64,000 nucleotides of DNA from Ooceraea biroi (lineage: Eukaryota; Arthropoda; Insecta; Hymenoptera; Formicidae): contig NC_039514.1 of assembly GCF_003672135.1 (NCBI RefSeq), positions 2,976,001 through 3,040,000 of the forward strand, read 5' to 3'. A program made the translations under genes and the position numbers. Of this stretch, positions 53,001-63,876 are shown in pieces (positions within the stretch are counted from its first letter, which is position 1; each line of letters begins with the position of its first letter). Below the pieces are notes generated by a model. It was not told the DNA's origin. It worked only from the letters and a program-made list of their open reading frames with translations, and did not search any database.

Positions 53001-56000
53001 CGAAGTAGGCAATGCGCCCAGGCTCATAAAGTGCTGGAAAGTCGGCCGCGCGCCATCGGGCTCGCCCTCGAAGATCCCGGACTTTACATCTCTCGGTGAA
53101 ACCGCGGTGGATTTTGATTTCGCCACGCCTACCCTGAAAAAACCGGAAATGTTCGCTGACAAGAACCTCGATGAGGTAGGAGTCACCAAAAATCTTGATA
53201 TAGTATATATACATATTACCGTTAAAGCGTTAATGTTAATGTCAATATTCTATGAAATAACTAGTTATATGTAATTTTAACTACCGTATTTCATGAAATA
53301 CCTAAGTATTACACATAGTATCGACATTATATATTTTAACGGTAACATATATATTGATACTAATATAATATTGCATATTTATATGTTTTATATCCATTAT
53401 ATTGAGTATAGTGCAAAATATTTGTGATAATTTTCAGGTAAAAGACATCATTGATTGGAATCACATTGAATGGCCAATCTTAGTTCTTCGCGGAAACGGT
53501 GAAGTGCTGATCGTTTGTGGGAATGTTTCATTAGAGAAGTATGTGAGAATAAAATTTATTTTTAAACGAATATTAAATGACACCTAAATCGTTTACAAGA
53601 AAATATTAGTTCAAGTCAATTTTAAGAAGTGATTAAATGTAACATAAAAATAACGATATCTTCCTTTATATTTTATCGCTTTAAATGTTACTAGCTATGA
53701 GACTCCAGCGGTGCTAGGCTCGCTATCTATGTATCCGCCGACCGACGATAATTACGGGATAGATTCATGCTCTATCATGTGCCTGCAAACTACCCCACCG
53801 ATAGTGGTCATCGCCATGTGCACCGGAAAGATTTATCACGCGATACTACTGCGCGAAACATTGGATGACGATGCTGACAACGACGACAGAAAGGTATAGA
53901 TATATTAAAATATTGATGTAACATAAATTCAAAACATTTACTGTATAGTATTATATATATTCATATCATCGGAAGCACAAATATATTACTCTACTTTTAA
54001 CAGTTATTATAAGCAAATTCGTGCTTCCGATTATATGAATATATATAACACTATAAAAAACAAAATTAATTATAAAATGCATAGAAATACGTTCGCGCAT
54101 GTGTGTGTGTATTTTATAATCAATTTTGTTTTTTATCTTATCTCTTTCTTCTTTGCCAGACTTGGTCGCAATACGGTTCAAACTATAGTCTTCACACGCC
54201 AGACGACGCGCTTTATGTTTACGAGTGCGTCGAATTAGAATTAGGTCTTCTTTTCACGGACGATGACAAGAAATATAATTGTCCTATTCATCTTCATTGC
54301 GATAAGGGTAACAAATCAAGGTAATTAAGATGAAAAAGTTTTCTAAAACCATGTCTTCTATTGAAAGAAACTATTCAAAAGACTTTATACTTTATAATAC
54401 ATTTTGATTCAATTATTGATTGAATGTTAGAAAATTATTTAATAATGCCGTTTCCGTGTTAGATATTTTTGTTCTCACAACGCTGGAATTCACATGATAA
54501 GTTTACCGATGGTTTCTCAACTGGAGGAATTTATACATGGCAAGTATATTTATCATTGTTAACACAAAATATAGAAATAGAATTCATATCCTTCATTTTG
54601 CAAATTTTGGATTATTTAATTAAAAGAAAACATATATATGTACAACACAGAGTTTTGCCTATTTCTTCCATATAATAATAAATCTCTGATGCGCTTGTTT
54701 CTTATTAAGAGATTCTTATTAAGATAAAGATAAAATTTTTTTAATTTAAAAATAACTCGAAGGATTTGACTTTGCTTTAATATCTTCTCTCTAATACTCT
54801 TGAGGATTTAATATTCTTATATATAATACTATGTAACAAAAACTTTGTTTCTTTTTTTCTCTTTAGATAATGGCGAAGATCATTTGCCATCAATGTCAAA
54901 CCAATCCACTTTGCAATATCTATTTTCTACGAGGACAAAGCACACGGACGTAGAAGAGGCTACACCGATACTGGGTTTTGGCCTGCTTCAAGAACCCTGC
55001 GTTTTAGTCGCATTGCTGCACACAGGCGTTGTCGTCGATCTGTCGGTCATAGATCTTTATTACCTCCCTCGAATCGAACAACTAGAACCTATCATCAGTA
55101 TTACAAAAAAGGTAATTATTATTATATTATATTGCTATATCAATTTAAAAAAAAAATTTATTTTGAGACTTCTCTCATTTTACGAATTAAGTAATTTTTT
55201 TTAATGAAGCAATAATCTTGAAAATGTTAAGTATACTCATTAAACTCATTCTTGGTGAATTATTAATTTCTTAAGGTGAATAAAGAATCATTCGACACCT
55301 ATATTAAAAAATTATTGAGACGTGAAGTGTCCCAACCCATAACTAAAATAGGATCTCGCCCGATGTCTTTGAGTGAATCTCTTGAGGTAAGCTGAATAAT
55401 ACTATATTTACTACTATTTTGTAACATTATGTAACATAACTTGTAAGACTATACTTTATAAGTGAAAATTTTATTCTTTATTTTAAAACTAAAAAAAAAG
55501 AACGCGTCAGAGAATTATAATAAGATAATCGAAGATATACTTATTTTTTTTACATTTCAGTTGCTCTATCACGCCACAAATATCTTTCGTACCCAACATT
55601 TTGTCCGACACGACAAAGTTCGGGAAGAAATCAGCAAGAAGGTTCGTGCTTTGAAAGCTTTAAAGATCCATCTGTTGAAAGAACTCGATACGTTGATGGA
55701 AACGAAGAAAGAATTACGACAGACTGCTGAACGTTTAGCAGAGCGATATGAAGATATCAATGATAAACAGAAAGAGTTGGCACGTAGGTAAGTGTATTAC
55801 TTTATCATTTAAACATAATAATAACTCAATTTTACGAAACTATAATATTATTCGTGTTTAATGCAAATGAAAATACAATCTTCGTCGCAGAAAAATATGA
55901 ATATTATATTTTCAGAGCGGAGGAGGTTCTAAGATTAGTAAATTACAAAGAGCCTTTGATGACAGCTGTCGAGCGAGCCGAGGCGGAAGAATTAAAAAAG

Positions 56001-56384
56001 ATGGACATGAAGATACACGATATGAAAATCCGACTTGAGCAACTGAAGAAAAAGTCCACCCAACAGACCGTGCAACAAAACGGCGAGTGTAATGGAAAAA
56101 GGAAAGAGATCGTAATTACAGCGAGCCAAGAGGAAACGATAAAGGAGAATCTTGGTCAAATGTACGTAGACTTAATTGTACAATGATTCGAAACTCTAGA
56201 TTTTGCAAGAACACGTTAACTCGCAATAAGTCTGATGAAATATTGCATATATATATATATATATATATCAATTGTTAACATGGCTTACTTTTTCTTTTTT
56301 AGGGCAAAAAATATAAAGAATATGGTGGACCAAGTAAAACAAATTAAAGCAGAAATTAATCTTTCATATATCAACAAAATATAG
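40927..56384 (+). CDS. Nup88: Nuclear pore complex protein Nup88 (5'-partial, 12 visible coding exons)
   Basis: Nup88 (Drosophila members only) is a nucleoporin of the cytoplasmic face of the pore; it partners Nup214 and influences CRM1-dependent export. Exons read here: 40927-41096, 52416-52529, 52989-53175, 53438-53538, 53695-53893, 54160-54320, 54463-54539, 54867-55111, 55276-55386, 55561-55787, 55916-56161, 56303-56384 (TAG). Every junction keeps phase, giving 1920 nt, 639 residues plus stop. Diagnostic pieces are MELPKRWGK (about residue 35 of the visible part), RWHPGS, SLGETAVDFDF, EDNYG-like DDNYGIDSCS, and YVYECVELEL, all in the beta-propeller half. A charged coiled coil follows from about residue 456 to 590. 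Human Nup88 is 741 residues, so about 80-110 N-terminal residues are missing, and their exon was not found in 1-40926. One intron uses a GC donor. Gene identity is firm from remembered homologue sequence; exon edges are inferred from GT/GC-AG sites and phase. Confidence 0.95.
41097..52415 (+). other. Nup88 11.3-kb intron, no internal gene seen
   Basis: The intron is bounded by a GTAAGT donor and a TTACAG acceptor and joins two Nup88 exons in phase. I see no coding exon inside on either strand. It alternates CpG-rich, TAAT-containing blocks (about 41.4-42.9, 43.1-44.6, 45.8-46.9, 48.1-50.9 kb) with AT-rich stretches. Low-complexity tracts include AG-rich 46370-46400, GTC triplets 47465-47507, purine-rich 50353-50428 and GGT/GAT triplets 50508-50537. 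Near 45680 a TACAAGGTGTCCATTA sequence resembles one end of a common insect repeat, but I found no matching other end. Confidence 0.75.
50353..50428. repeat. Purine-rich GA tract
   Basis: Imperfect GAGA/GAAAGA repeats on the + strand in the large Nup88 intron. GAGA-type tracts are common in insect regulatory DNA, but function is not shown here. Confidence 0.7.
53201..53362. repeat. Palindromic MITE-like hairpin in a Nup88 intron
   Basis: The outer arms are 53201-53226 and 53335-53362. Both read inward as TAGTAT, an AT run, then TTACCGTTAAA. The interior is also imperfectly self-complementary (AATGTC...CTATG), so nearly the whole ~160 bp could fold. TTGATA occurs immediately before the left arm (53195-53200) and again near the right end (53354-53359), a possible target duplication. 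It lies wholly within the intron 53176-53437. Confidence 0.6.
53944..54055. repeat. Inverted repeat, 35-bp arms, Nup88 intron
   Basis: Arms 53944-53978 and 54021-54055 are reverse complements at 33 of 35 positions, ending inward in ATCGGAAGCAC, with a 42-nt AT-rich loop. It is inside the intron 53894-54159 and touches a second hairpin on its right. It resembles a small MITE; the family is not recognised. Confidence 0.75.
54053..54136. repeat. Second inverted repeat, 26-bp arms, just before a splice acceptor
   Basis: Arms 54053-54078 and 54111-54136 match at 25 of 26 positions as reverse complements (ATAAAAAACAAAATT start). The 32-nt loop contains a GT run. The right arm ends about 22 nt before the Nup88 acceptor AG (54158-54159). 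Its first three bases overlap the last bases of the preceding hairpin. Confidence 0.75.
54540..54866 (+). other. Nup88: GC-AG intron of Nup88
   Basis: The exon at 54463 must end at 54539 to keep phase with the exon at 54867. The donor is then G|GCAAGT, a match to the non-canonical GC donor consensus. The nearest downstream GT (54544-54545) would leave the next exon in a frame that hits TAA at once. Confidence 0.85.
56247..56268. repeat. (TA)n run in the last Nup88 intron
   Basis: About 11 TA units between the exon ending at 56161 and the acceptor at 56302. Confidence 0.85.
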
Positions 56385-56795
56385 CAATAAAGATTACTAA
56401 TTAGTTATTTTGTAATTATACAGCGTTTTATAATACTTTATTTATGTAATGTTTTGCATATACACTAGAACGTTACTTTTTAAATGATTTATTATCATAT
56501 TGTATTCGTAATCGTATATCTTTTCGAAGATTTTTAGTTTTGTCATATTAGTAAAGAATAGTATAACGTATAAAATATGATAATACAAATATTTAATAAA
56601 AATATGTTTTATTAATTCTGAAAATTTGACTATACAAAAGATTCATCACACGTTTGTTTATTACAAATAGAAGAAAAATTAGATTGCATGTTAGGCATGG
56701 CCTGTATGTATGTTTACAAATATATTAAATAGTAAATATTGCGAAGTATCTCTTCCAGTATAAGACGACAAATTAAAAAAAACAAATTATTTGGA
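56385..56795. other. Convergent 3' region between Nup88 and FKBP15
   Basis: The two stop codons are about 410 bp apart, tail to tail. For Nup88, AATAAA lies 2 nt after the stop (56386-56391) and again at 56595-56600. For FKBP15, TTTATT, the complement of the poly(A) signal, occurs near 56606, 56657 and 56438. The 3' UTRs may overlap; the signals used cannot be decided from sequence alone. Confidence 0.6.
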
Positions 56796-59700
56796 TCAAT
56801 CACTCAAGTCGCTATCGATTTCGTCGATGCCATCAGGTGGAACAGGTGGTGGTTCATTTTCAAATATAGGCATAATCTGAGGGGAAAAGAAATTTTATAA
56901 ATACTTTTCATGGAGATGTGTATGTATTTCTTTAGATAGATATGGAAGTAGCGATTACCAGATTAGCGGATTTCGAGGTTTCGGTATGTCTCGTCAAAAA
57001 ATCATCATTAGATGAATTTAACATTCGTCTCTCGGTTTGTTCCTGAGTTTGCTGGTCAACAGCTTTAACAGTTGTAGACTTTGCGTTCTTACTTGCTTTG
57101 GATTTTTCATTTTCTTCCTCAGGATCTTCATACAACACTTGTAAAGTGATATGCTATGTACAAAAACTTTTATTAGAATATAAAGTCTCTTAAAGTCAAT
57201 ATTCTAATAAAAAAACTTTTAACGTAACGCCATGCGACAAGTATTATATTTGTTTTTCTTACCTTTATCGTATTCGCAATAGTTGACTTTACATAATCGA
57301 AAGTTAGTTCAGAATGCGATTTGCTGGCAAGTCTTTCTGATAATGTATGATATGTTTTGTTCATTATCTGTTTAATTGCTTTGTTCTTCTTCTCAATCTG
57401 GAAATTGAAGAAACAAATAGATAAAAATAAATAAAAAAACATTACCAAGAAAGTAATGTATAATATTGGAATTGAAATACGGAATTAAGAAATGTAATTG
57501 CTTCCTACGTCTTTCTTCGACGATACTGTATCAACTTGAGAAGAACGCTCTTCAGACAAATGCTCGCTCTTAGATAACTTATTTTCCAAAATAACTTTCT
57601 CTTCTTTGTATTGTTTAATTGTATTTTCCGCTGCTTCGAAATTTTCTTTGGTCTTTCTCAATTCGTCATTTACATTAGTTAGTTTTATCTCCAATTCCTG
57701 CAGCTTTTTATTAAGATCTTTATTGACTTGCAACAATGATTCTTTCTCCTCTGTAATATGATAATTATTAAACTGGCATATAAGTTGCATTCAGGAATAT
57801 ATATGTAATACTGTTATCATTTAAATATTTCTATCTAATTATCTTAGATGATCGTTACCGTTTGATTTCTTCAGATTATTTTCCAAAGTACTTATTCTGT
57901 TTTGTGCCTCTTGAACTTTCTCGTCGGGTATATTTTTATCGATATTCTTTGGTATTTCGCTGCTTGCTTCCTTTTGCGATGTATTAAGAGCCAAAAACAT
58001 TTTCCAAGAAGCATCTATAGCTGCTTTATCGCTTGTCGTGGGAGTTGTTGCTTTCTGAAGCTCGAGTGCATGGAACTGTTTTGCAAGAAATTGTAATTTT
58101 ATAAGACACATGTAAAACTTATATTAGGTGTTCCGATTAGTTTTGAGGGATTAATATAGATGGCTATAGCTACAAATCTATTAGAGATACTTTGAAAGTT
58201 AGTAAACAAATAATTTGACACATGGCATGTGCATTCGTAACCACACTTTTTGTGCGATCGAAAATGAAGCGTGGTAAAGAGCATTTTCGTCATTTATTGC
58301 TTTATTGCTTCGATTCGAAGAAAACGGCTGCCAAAGCTTACCGATTTATCTCAGAAACTTATTCTGAGTCTGCTCCATCAATTAAAACGTGCGAGTACTG
58401 GTATCGGCGTGGTGATTTTGATGTGAAAGACAAACAACGTTCCGGTCAACCAAAAAAGTTCGAAGATGCTGAAGTGCAGGCATTACTGGATGAAAACTCA
58501 GCTCAAACGCTTCAAGAACTAGCTGAAGCATTAAATGTTGGTAAATCAACCGTTTCAGATCGTTTACACGCAATGGGGAAGATTAAAAAAGAAGGCAAAT
58601 GGGTTCCACATGAATTATCGGAATTGGCAATTCAAAATCGTTTAACCATTTGCGCTTCGTTGCTTTCTCGTCATAAAAAGAAGCAGTTTTTATATCAAAT
58701 TATAACTGGAGACGAAAACTGGATCTACTATGATAATCCTAAGCGTAAAAAGTCATGGATAAGTCCAGGCCAACAATTGACATCAACTCCAAAACGCAAC
58801 ATCCACGGAAGTAAGGTATTATTGTGCATTTGATGGGACATGAAAGGTGTTGTGTATTATGAATTGTTAAAACCGAATCAAACAGTCACTGCTGAGCGTT
58901 ATCAGCAACAATTAAACGATTTGAATCATGCTTTGAGTCAGAAACGTCCAATAATAGCGCAAAGAAAACGCAAAGTGATTTTGTTGCACGATAATGCTCG
59001 ACTGCACGTTGCAAAAACAGTTAAGGATACATTATCGGCACTTAAATGGAAAGTCCTACCATACGCCGCGTATTCATCAGACTGTGCTCCTTCCGACTAT
59101 TACTTATTCCGATCCATGCAGCACAGCCTTGTTGACCAGCACTTCACATCATATGAAGAAATTCAAAAATGGCTCGATGAGTGGATTGCCTCGAAGGACG
59201 AACATTTCTTTTATCGCGGAATTCACTTGTTGCCCGAAAAGTGGGAAAAAGTTATAATTAACAATGGAAAATATTTTGAGTAAAATATAATTTAACGTCT
59301 CTCTACAATAAACGTGTTTTTTTTGCAAAAAATCCCTCAAAATTAAACGGGAACACCTAATAATTTTGTATAACAAATATGTGATCATGCACAACATTAT
59401 CCGTGTACCTTATCTAATAGTTTCTGAACGTTATCGGATATCTTGGACATTCCCATCCGTATTTCCGCGTTCGCTATTCTGGTTTCTGATAGCAACATGT
59501 TAACCCCGGGATCTAGAGCGGCTGGTACTGCGCGATTTACAGTTTGTGCTATAGAATACGGAAGTTGATTGTCCATAGTTACGTAATGTCCCTGCAATGT
59601 TTATCATCTTTTATATTATGTGCGTTATATTATGTTTTATAAATGGGTCATTGAATTCATCAAATATAGAATTATTCATACAGCAAAATACGGTGGAGCC

Positions 59701-61556
59701 CACTGTGGTGTTAATGGAGACGCAGCGACCAACGGCTTGTACAGAGAATCTACAGAAGGCACATCGGAGAGACTTCTCGACTCGAAATTCTTCTGAGTGG
59801 TTCTCTTTTCTTCCGATGATTCCTGCAAGTTTTTCTGCGAAGCTACTTCCGACTGTTCTGTCTAATGAAACGCACAATATTTTAGGAAGATGCCGATTTG
59901 ATTTCCACGGAAAGATTCAGATATCGTGACTAACCCGTTTGTGACGGAGAGATTTGTGAGGCACGTCATCCTACAAGACGATATCGCATCTTTCAGGATT
60001 GGAATAATTATATCGCAAGTTTTATGACATACAAATTTATCGTTCATTTTTGACGACAATAAAGAGACCTCAGCCGCGTACCTCGGTATCCTCGGAGTCA
60101 GTGGTGGATGGCAGAGGCAGTTTTGGTAGAATGGACTGACCCATCTTGGCCATCCTGGATATTATGGCAGCTTTTCCGCTCGTTGGAGGCTTAGATACGG
60201 GCGGGTGTTTTTCTGGAGATCGTATATCGGTTACCTCTATTATCATCATGATATCTCTCTCCTTCGGGAATCCAGGACCTAAACTGATCTATGTAAAATT
60301 ATTTAATGGAACACCGTTACACACAGCGATCTATGGAAATCTGTTGCTTTTACCTGTTTGCTGGGAGGTAAGAACAAGGTCCTCTTCAGACCCTTGCCGC
60401 TGCCCAGGAGGATTCTCTCCCAATTCTCATCCGTTGAGATCTCCACCGTCATCATTTGCGACATCACAAAATTGGTTTTGAATGGTTGCACTATTTCAGT
60501 TCCGACGAAATACTTGATCGATACGTCGTCTCCTTCCTTCGCGATCACATCTTTATCGCTCTGGCTCAGATCCTGGTAAATCACGTTTTCCCCTTTCTCT
60601 TGTACCGCAAAGTAACGTGCCAATCCTACTTCTATCGCAAACTCGAGGTAACTGTCATTGTTCTCGAATAAGATTGACCAATTCTCTTTGTTATTATCAT
60701 AATAACTAACATAATTGTTTGCTTGTACAGTATACACAAAGTCACGCGTCACTGTGGCAACGGATATGTAGTCTTGTTTGCTTCTATACAAAATTATTTG
60801 ATACATTCTTGTTGTTACGTTGCCCGTTAACGCCATACCAAGCTTTCCGATGGAACGATATGTACCATTTTGCCTGAAATGTAGTTACGTTAGATATTAT
60901 ACTAGGCAGAGATACGTTCGAAATAATTTACTGCAATTACAATTTAAAAACATGTACAGCTTTAGCTATCAGAACTTCTGTTTTAGAAGATGGTGTAGCT
61001 TGCTGTATATTATATTGAGTATTGTTCTTTTTAGAAACCATTTGCTTGTTAGATTGCGAATCCGTAAGTTTTGACTGCAATCCAAAAATGGCAGCCAAAT
61101 TAGATCTGAAAATATAAAAATCATAATAGACATTTAGACGATAATTCGAAGTATACAATTTAGACGATAAATAGACCTGCTCTTATTATGGCGAATATAA
61201 ATTATAAAGAGAATAGAAGAGCAAATCGAGCTTTATTCGCAAAAATAACAATGCAAGGAACATTTGTTAAATAAACAGAAATCTGTGAAAATTAAAATTA
61301 GATTTACAGAATTGTTCACTGTTCTTTTAACTGTACTTTCTTGCATTTTCCCATAAAGTAAAATAAATATTCTTAAGCTTTTAAAAAACAAGATGAAGCA
61401 CAACATACAATGATAAACTTTTTATTATTTAATTAATAGGTCACTTGAACACTTTGCAAATAACGAAAATACATACCCTCCCGAGGGTACAAAATCGGAC
61501 TCATCATCATCACGAAAGATCTTATCGAGATTTGGCAACTGACCAGGCGCGTTCAT
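56796..61556 (-). CDS. FKBP15: FK506-binding protein 15 (WAFL) homologue, complete, 11 exons
   Basis: FKBP15/WAFL links early endosomes to actin in transport. Exons in transcript order: 61477-61556, 60941-61105, 60354-60873, 60082-60288, 59682-59861, 59409-59591, 57859-58075, 57509-57750, 57263-57397, 56959-57153, 56796-56876 (TGA). All junctions are in phase; 2205 nt, 734 residues. The start at 61556 opens an acidic FKBP15-like leader (DDDESDFVPSGG, then LAAIFGLQ). A WH1-like domain follows at about residues 70-170 (AVHVFKL...NYVSYYDNNKENWSI), then an FKBP-like domain at about 185-275, the family motif ISRMAKMGQSILPKLP at about 297, a coiled coil at about 500-600, a tail helix (IMNKTYHTLSERL) and an acidic C-terminus. 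It is shorter than the human protein (about 1219). The FKBP part lacks the usual FDS and GWEDG signatures, so peptidyl-prolyl isomerase activity is doubtful. The intron 58076-59408 carries a mariner element. Confidence 0.94.
58124..59360 (+). mobile_element. Mariner-family DNA transposon, near full length, in an FKBP15 intron
   Basis: The 1237-bp element has imperfect terminal inverted repeats of 27-28 bp (58124-58150 and 59333-59360) that both begin TTAGGTGTTCC and end TTTTGAGGGA, and is flanked by TA on each side (58122-58123, 59361-59362), the mariner target duplication. It is oriented opposite to the host gene. Removing the element and one TA leaves an intron of about 94 bp, typical of this gene. 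The transposase resembles Mos1/Mboumar-type mariners; the subfamily is inferred from remembered sequences. Confidence 0.93.
58264..59283 (+). pseudogene. Mariner transposase with one in-frame stop
   Basis: The reading frame runs from MKRGKEHFRHLLL to the C-terminal GKYFE, 340 codons, and has one internal TGA at 58831-58833. Relatives carry tryptophan there (LLCIWWD), so a single TGG-to-TGA change explains it. The catalytic triad is intact: D in TGDENW (58711-58713), D in LLHDNA (58990-58992) and D in APSDYY (59095-59097), with 34 residues between the last two (D34D). The WVPHEL motif is present. Relatives read RRFKSGDFD where this copy reads RRGDFD, suggesting a 9-bp in-frame deletion. An upstream ATG at 58222 is also in frame, but 58264 fits the family start better. 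Confidence 0.9.
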
Positions 61557-63649
61557 GATTTGAAAAATTCTCAATGAACTTTATTTATATATGAATAACA
61601 AAAATACACAATGATAACATCTCATTACTCGCAACACAGAAGCAATCAATGCGCTGGGAGGAGTGCTAATTCGGTACAATCTAGAGAATTTTCAGCGCTA
61701 CGAAAGCGCTACCAATGCGCACATTGGAGAAGCTGGAATCGTCTGTATTACCGACAAAAATGAGGATTGTAACTACGGTGTAAGAAAGTACCTTCTTACA
61801 TCGCCGTGACCGTGGTGTAGAAAAGACGTTCAAATTTCCTCTAGTACTGGCTTCTTCTAAGAAAAAATGGCTCCCGATACCACTCGGGTTCGATACGGCC
61901 AAAAAACAAACAAGGAGACACTTGTCCCCACGGAAAGCAAACAATACGGGTATACAGCAAACGACAAAATCCCCCCTACCCCGGACAACAGCACACGGCG
62001 GGAACTCAACCGAGGTCCGACCGTGCCCAACGTTGCTCAACTTCAGTGAGCGAACGGGAACTGGTGCTTTCAAGTTTCAACGTAGCGTAGCCGTTGACTC
62101 CTCTAGTACTGGCGTATGGGTGTATTCGCACTATTTGCCCCTTTGGGTGTATAGCCATAGAAAGAAGAAAGAAAAGAAAAGAACGTTTAAATTTATTATA
62201 TATGTAACTATCGGACTTAATTATTTTACATTTGTGTATGAACAAATAGATAATCGCGCAGTAGAATGTATAAACAAATTCTTATTTCACATCTAACCTC
62301 ATAATCATATGAGATCCCCTTACACAATCTTTGTTACATTATTTGTTCCAACATTATATTTGTTTATATATATTCTGGATATAATATAGATCACTGGAGT
62401 GACTTCGAACTTTGTTGAAAGTTATACAAATTGTCTAACTTGTATTTATATACAGTAAGTAACGTAATATAGAAAAAAACGTAAAAAATTGGGTAATAAA
62501 AAATATGTATTATTAAATCAATATTATTAATAATATCCGTATATTTAATGTTTCTCTTGTGAGATTTGAAAAGTTATGGTGAGCTAACAATGTTTCTTTA
62601 TATATTAATCACTGGAGAGTACACACATAGCTAATTCTTTTGTACTAACATAAAAAGTATTCCTTCTTTATTTTATATTACTAAAATTTTTGTCTCGCAA
62701 TCGTATTACATATATAAAAGTTTCAGTAATTAGTAATAAGTATTAAAATATTTGTATTTTAAAATGGAATGCAATAATGCCATTCGATTTTTATTGACCT
62801 TTGATAGAAATTTAAGGTTTCCTCCTACTCTACGCTTTTTCTTCGTGTTTGTTTTCTGTATTGGATAGTATTACAGAAAGTGGAATAGAGGTAAAAATGT
62901 GCAAGGATATAATATTAAAAATAAGTGGAATATTGCATAAGCCACTCTCTATAACCCTTATCCATTTCATTTTTGTTTGTTTGATAATGTTTTTTATACG
63001 ATTTTACTAATAGAGGAAATTAAAAATGGAAGAGATTATAGATTAGATTTTCAAATACCTATGAAAGATCAATAATTGGATATTATTGCATTTGATTATA
63101 CAGTTATGAAGTTGTCATTACAAATATATCATAAAAATATACTCACTTTTAACGCAAAACTTGTATGTCAATTAACTAACACGTATATTTCAGATTATTT
63201 ATTTTCGTTAGAAATTTGAAAGGTAGGTAAGTGGTATAAGTTTGGTAGCATAATGTTAATATATATTAAAAAATATATTAAGACAAGAAAGAATAAGAAA
63301 GCGTACAATTCGCATAAATTATTGCAACTGTGAAGTAGATGTTTGACGAATACATATACTTAAAGAAATAATTGAAAGAAATGTTTGGATATGCACATGT
63401 CAATAATATTATAAAATTGCTTTATGAAAACTCGCGTTTTTACAATCCAAAAATAGGTAATTATGTATTGTTATTAATAAACTTCTCAAAGCTTATACGA
63501 AAACGTTAAATCTATATTAATTTGCAATGTGCACTGATGACAGATGAGTTCACGAGTTGTTCATTTCTTCTGTTGTTCGCGGTTAACAAATCTCGCTAAA
63601 TGCAACATATTCTAAGTCGCGCAGTATATGCATATCGGAAGGCTGAACG
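61557..63649. other. Intergenic region between FKBP15 and the HP1 gene
   Basis: Both neighbours are on the minus strand, so this holds the FKBP15 promoter/5' UTR near 61.6 kb and the HP1 3' UTR on the right. The segment 61.68-62.12 kb is less AT-rich and contains a 14-bp repeat (61838-61851 and 62100-62113). From about 62.2 to 63.6 kb it is very AT-rich with several TTTATT (minus-strand AATAAA), for example at 62668 and 63196. I found no coding exon. Confidence 0.6.
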
Positions 63650-63876
63650 TTACTCTGGATCAGGTTTCGTAGAGCTTTCGCCCTGATGAGCGGGACGGGG
63701 CCATATGAGTCGTTCCTCGTAAAACTTAATGACAATCTGTGGACATTTTTCATTAGCGATACGCGCAGGTACCATATTCGAATCATCTATTCGTTTCCAT
63801 TTCATCAAGAACATCAACTCGCCGGTGGAACCTGTCACACCGATAATACGTTCGGGTTCCAGGTTTCTGTCAAATC
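63650..63876 (-). CDS. HP1: Heterochromatin protein 1 family, last coding exon (chromo shadow domain), 5'-partial
   Basis: HP1 proteins bind methylated H3K9 through an N-terminal chromodomain and dimerise through the C-terminal chromo shadow domain, which also recruits PxVxL partners. This exon encodes about 75 residues plus TAA: GFDRNLEPERIIGVT, GELMFLMKWK, CPQIVIKFYEERLIW. The CPQIVI helix residues and the tryptophan after FYEERL, which form the dimer and partner surface, are kept. The acceptor is TATTATAG (ending at 63877), and the exon enters after the first base of a glycine codon. The chromodomain exon or exons lie beyond 64000. The short tail after the tryptophan is divergent. Which HP1 paralogue it is cannot be told from this exon. 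Confidence 0.93.

Noticed and set aside
53539..53583. Extension of the Nup88 reading frame beyond 53538
   Set aside because: The frame runs on into intron sequence to a stop; GTATGT at 53539 and the in-phase acceptor before 53695 show the exon ends at 53538.
60303..60353. Extension of the FKBP15 large exon beyond 60354
   Set aside because: The open frame continues for about 17 codons to a stop, but the GTAAAA donor and the in-phase acceptor before 60288 restore homology (GPGFPKERDIMMIIEV).
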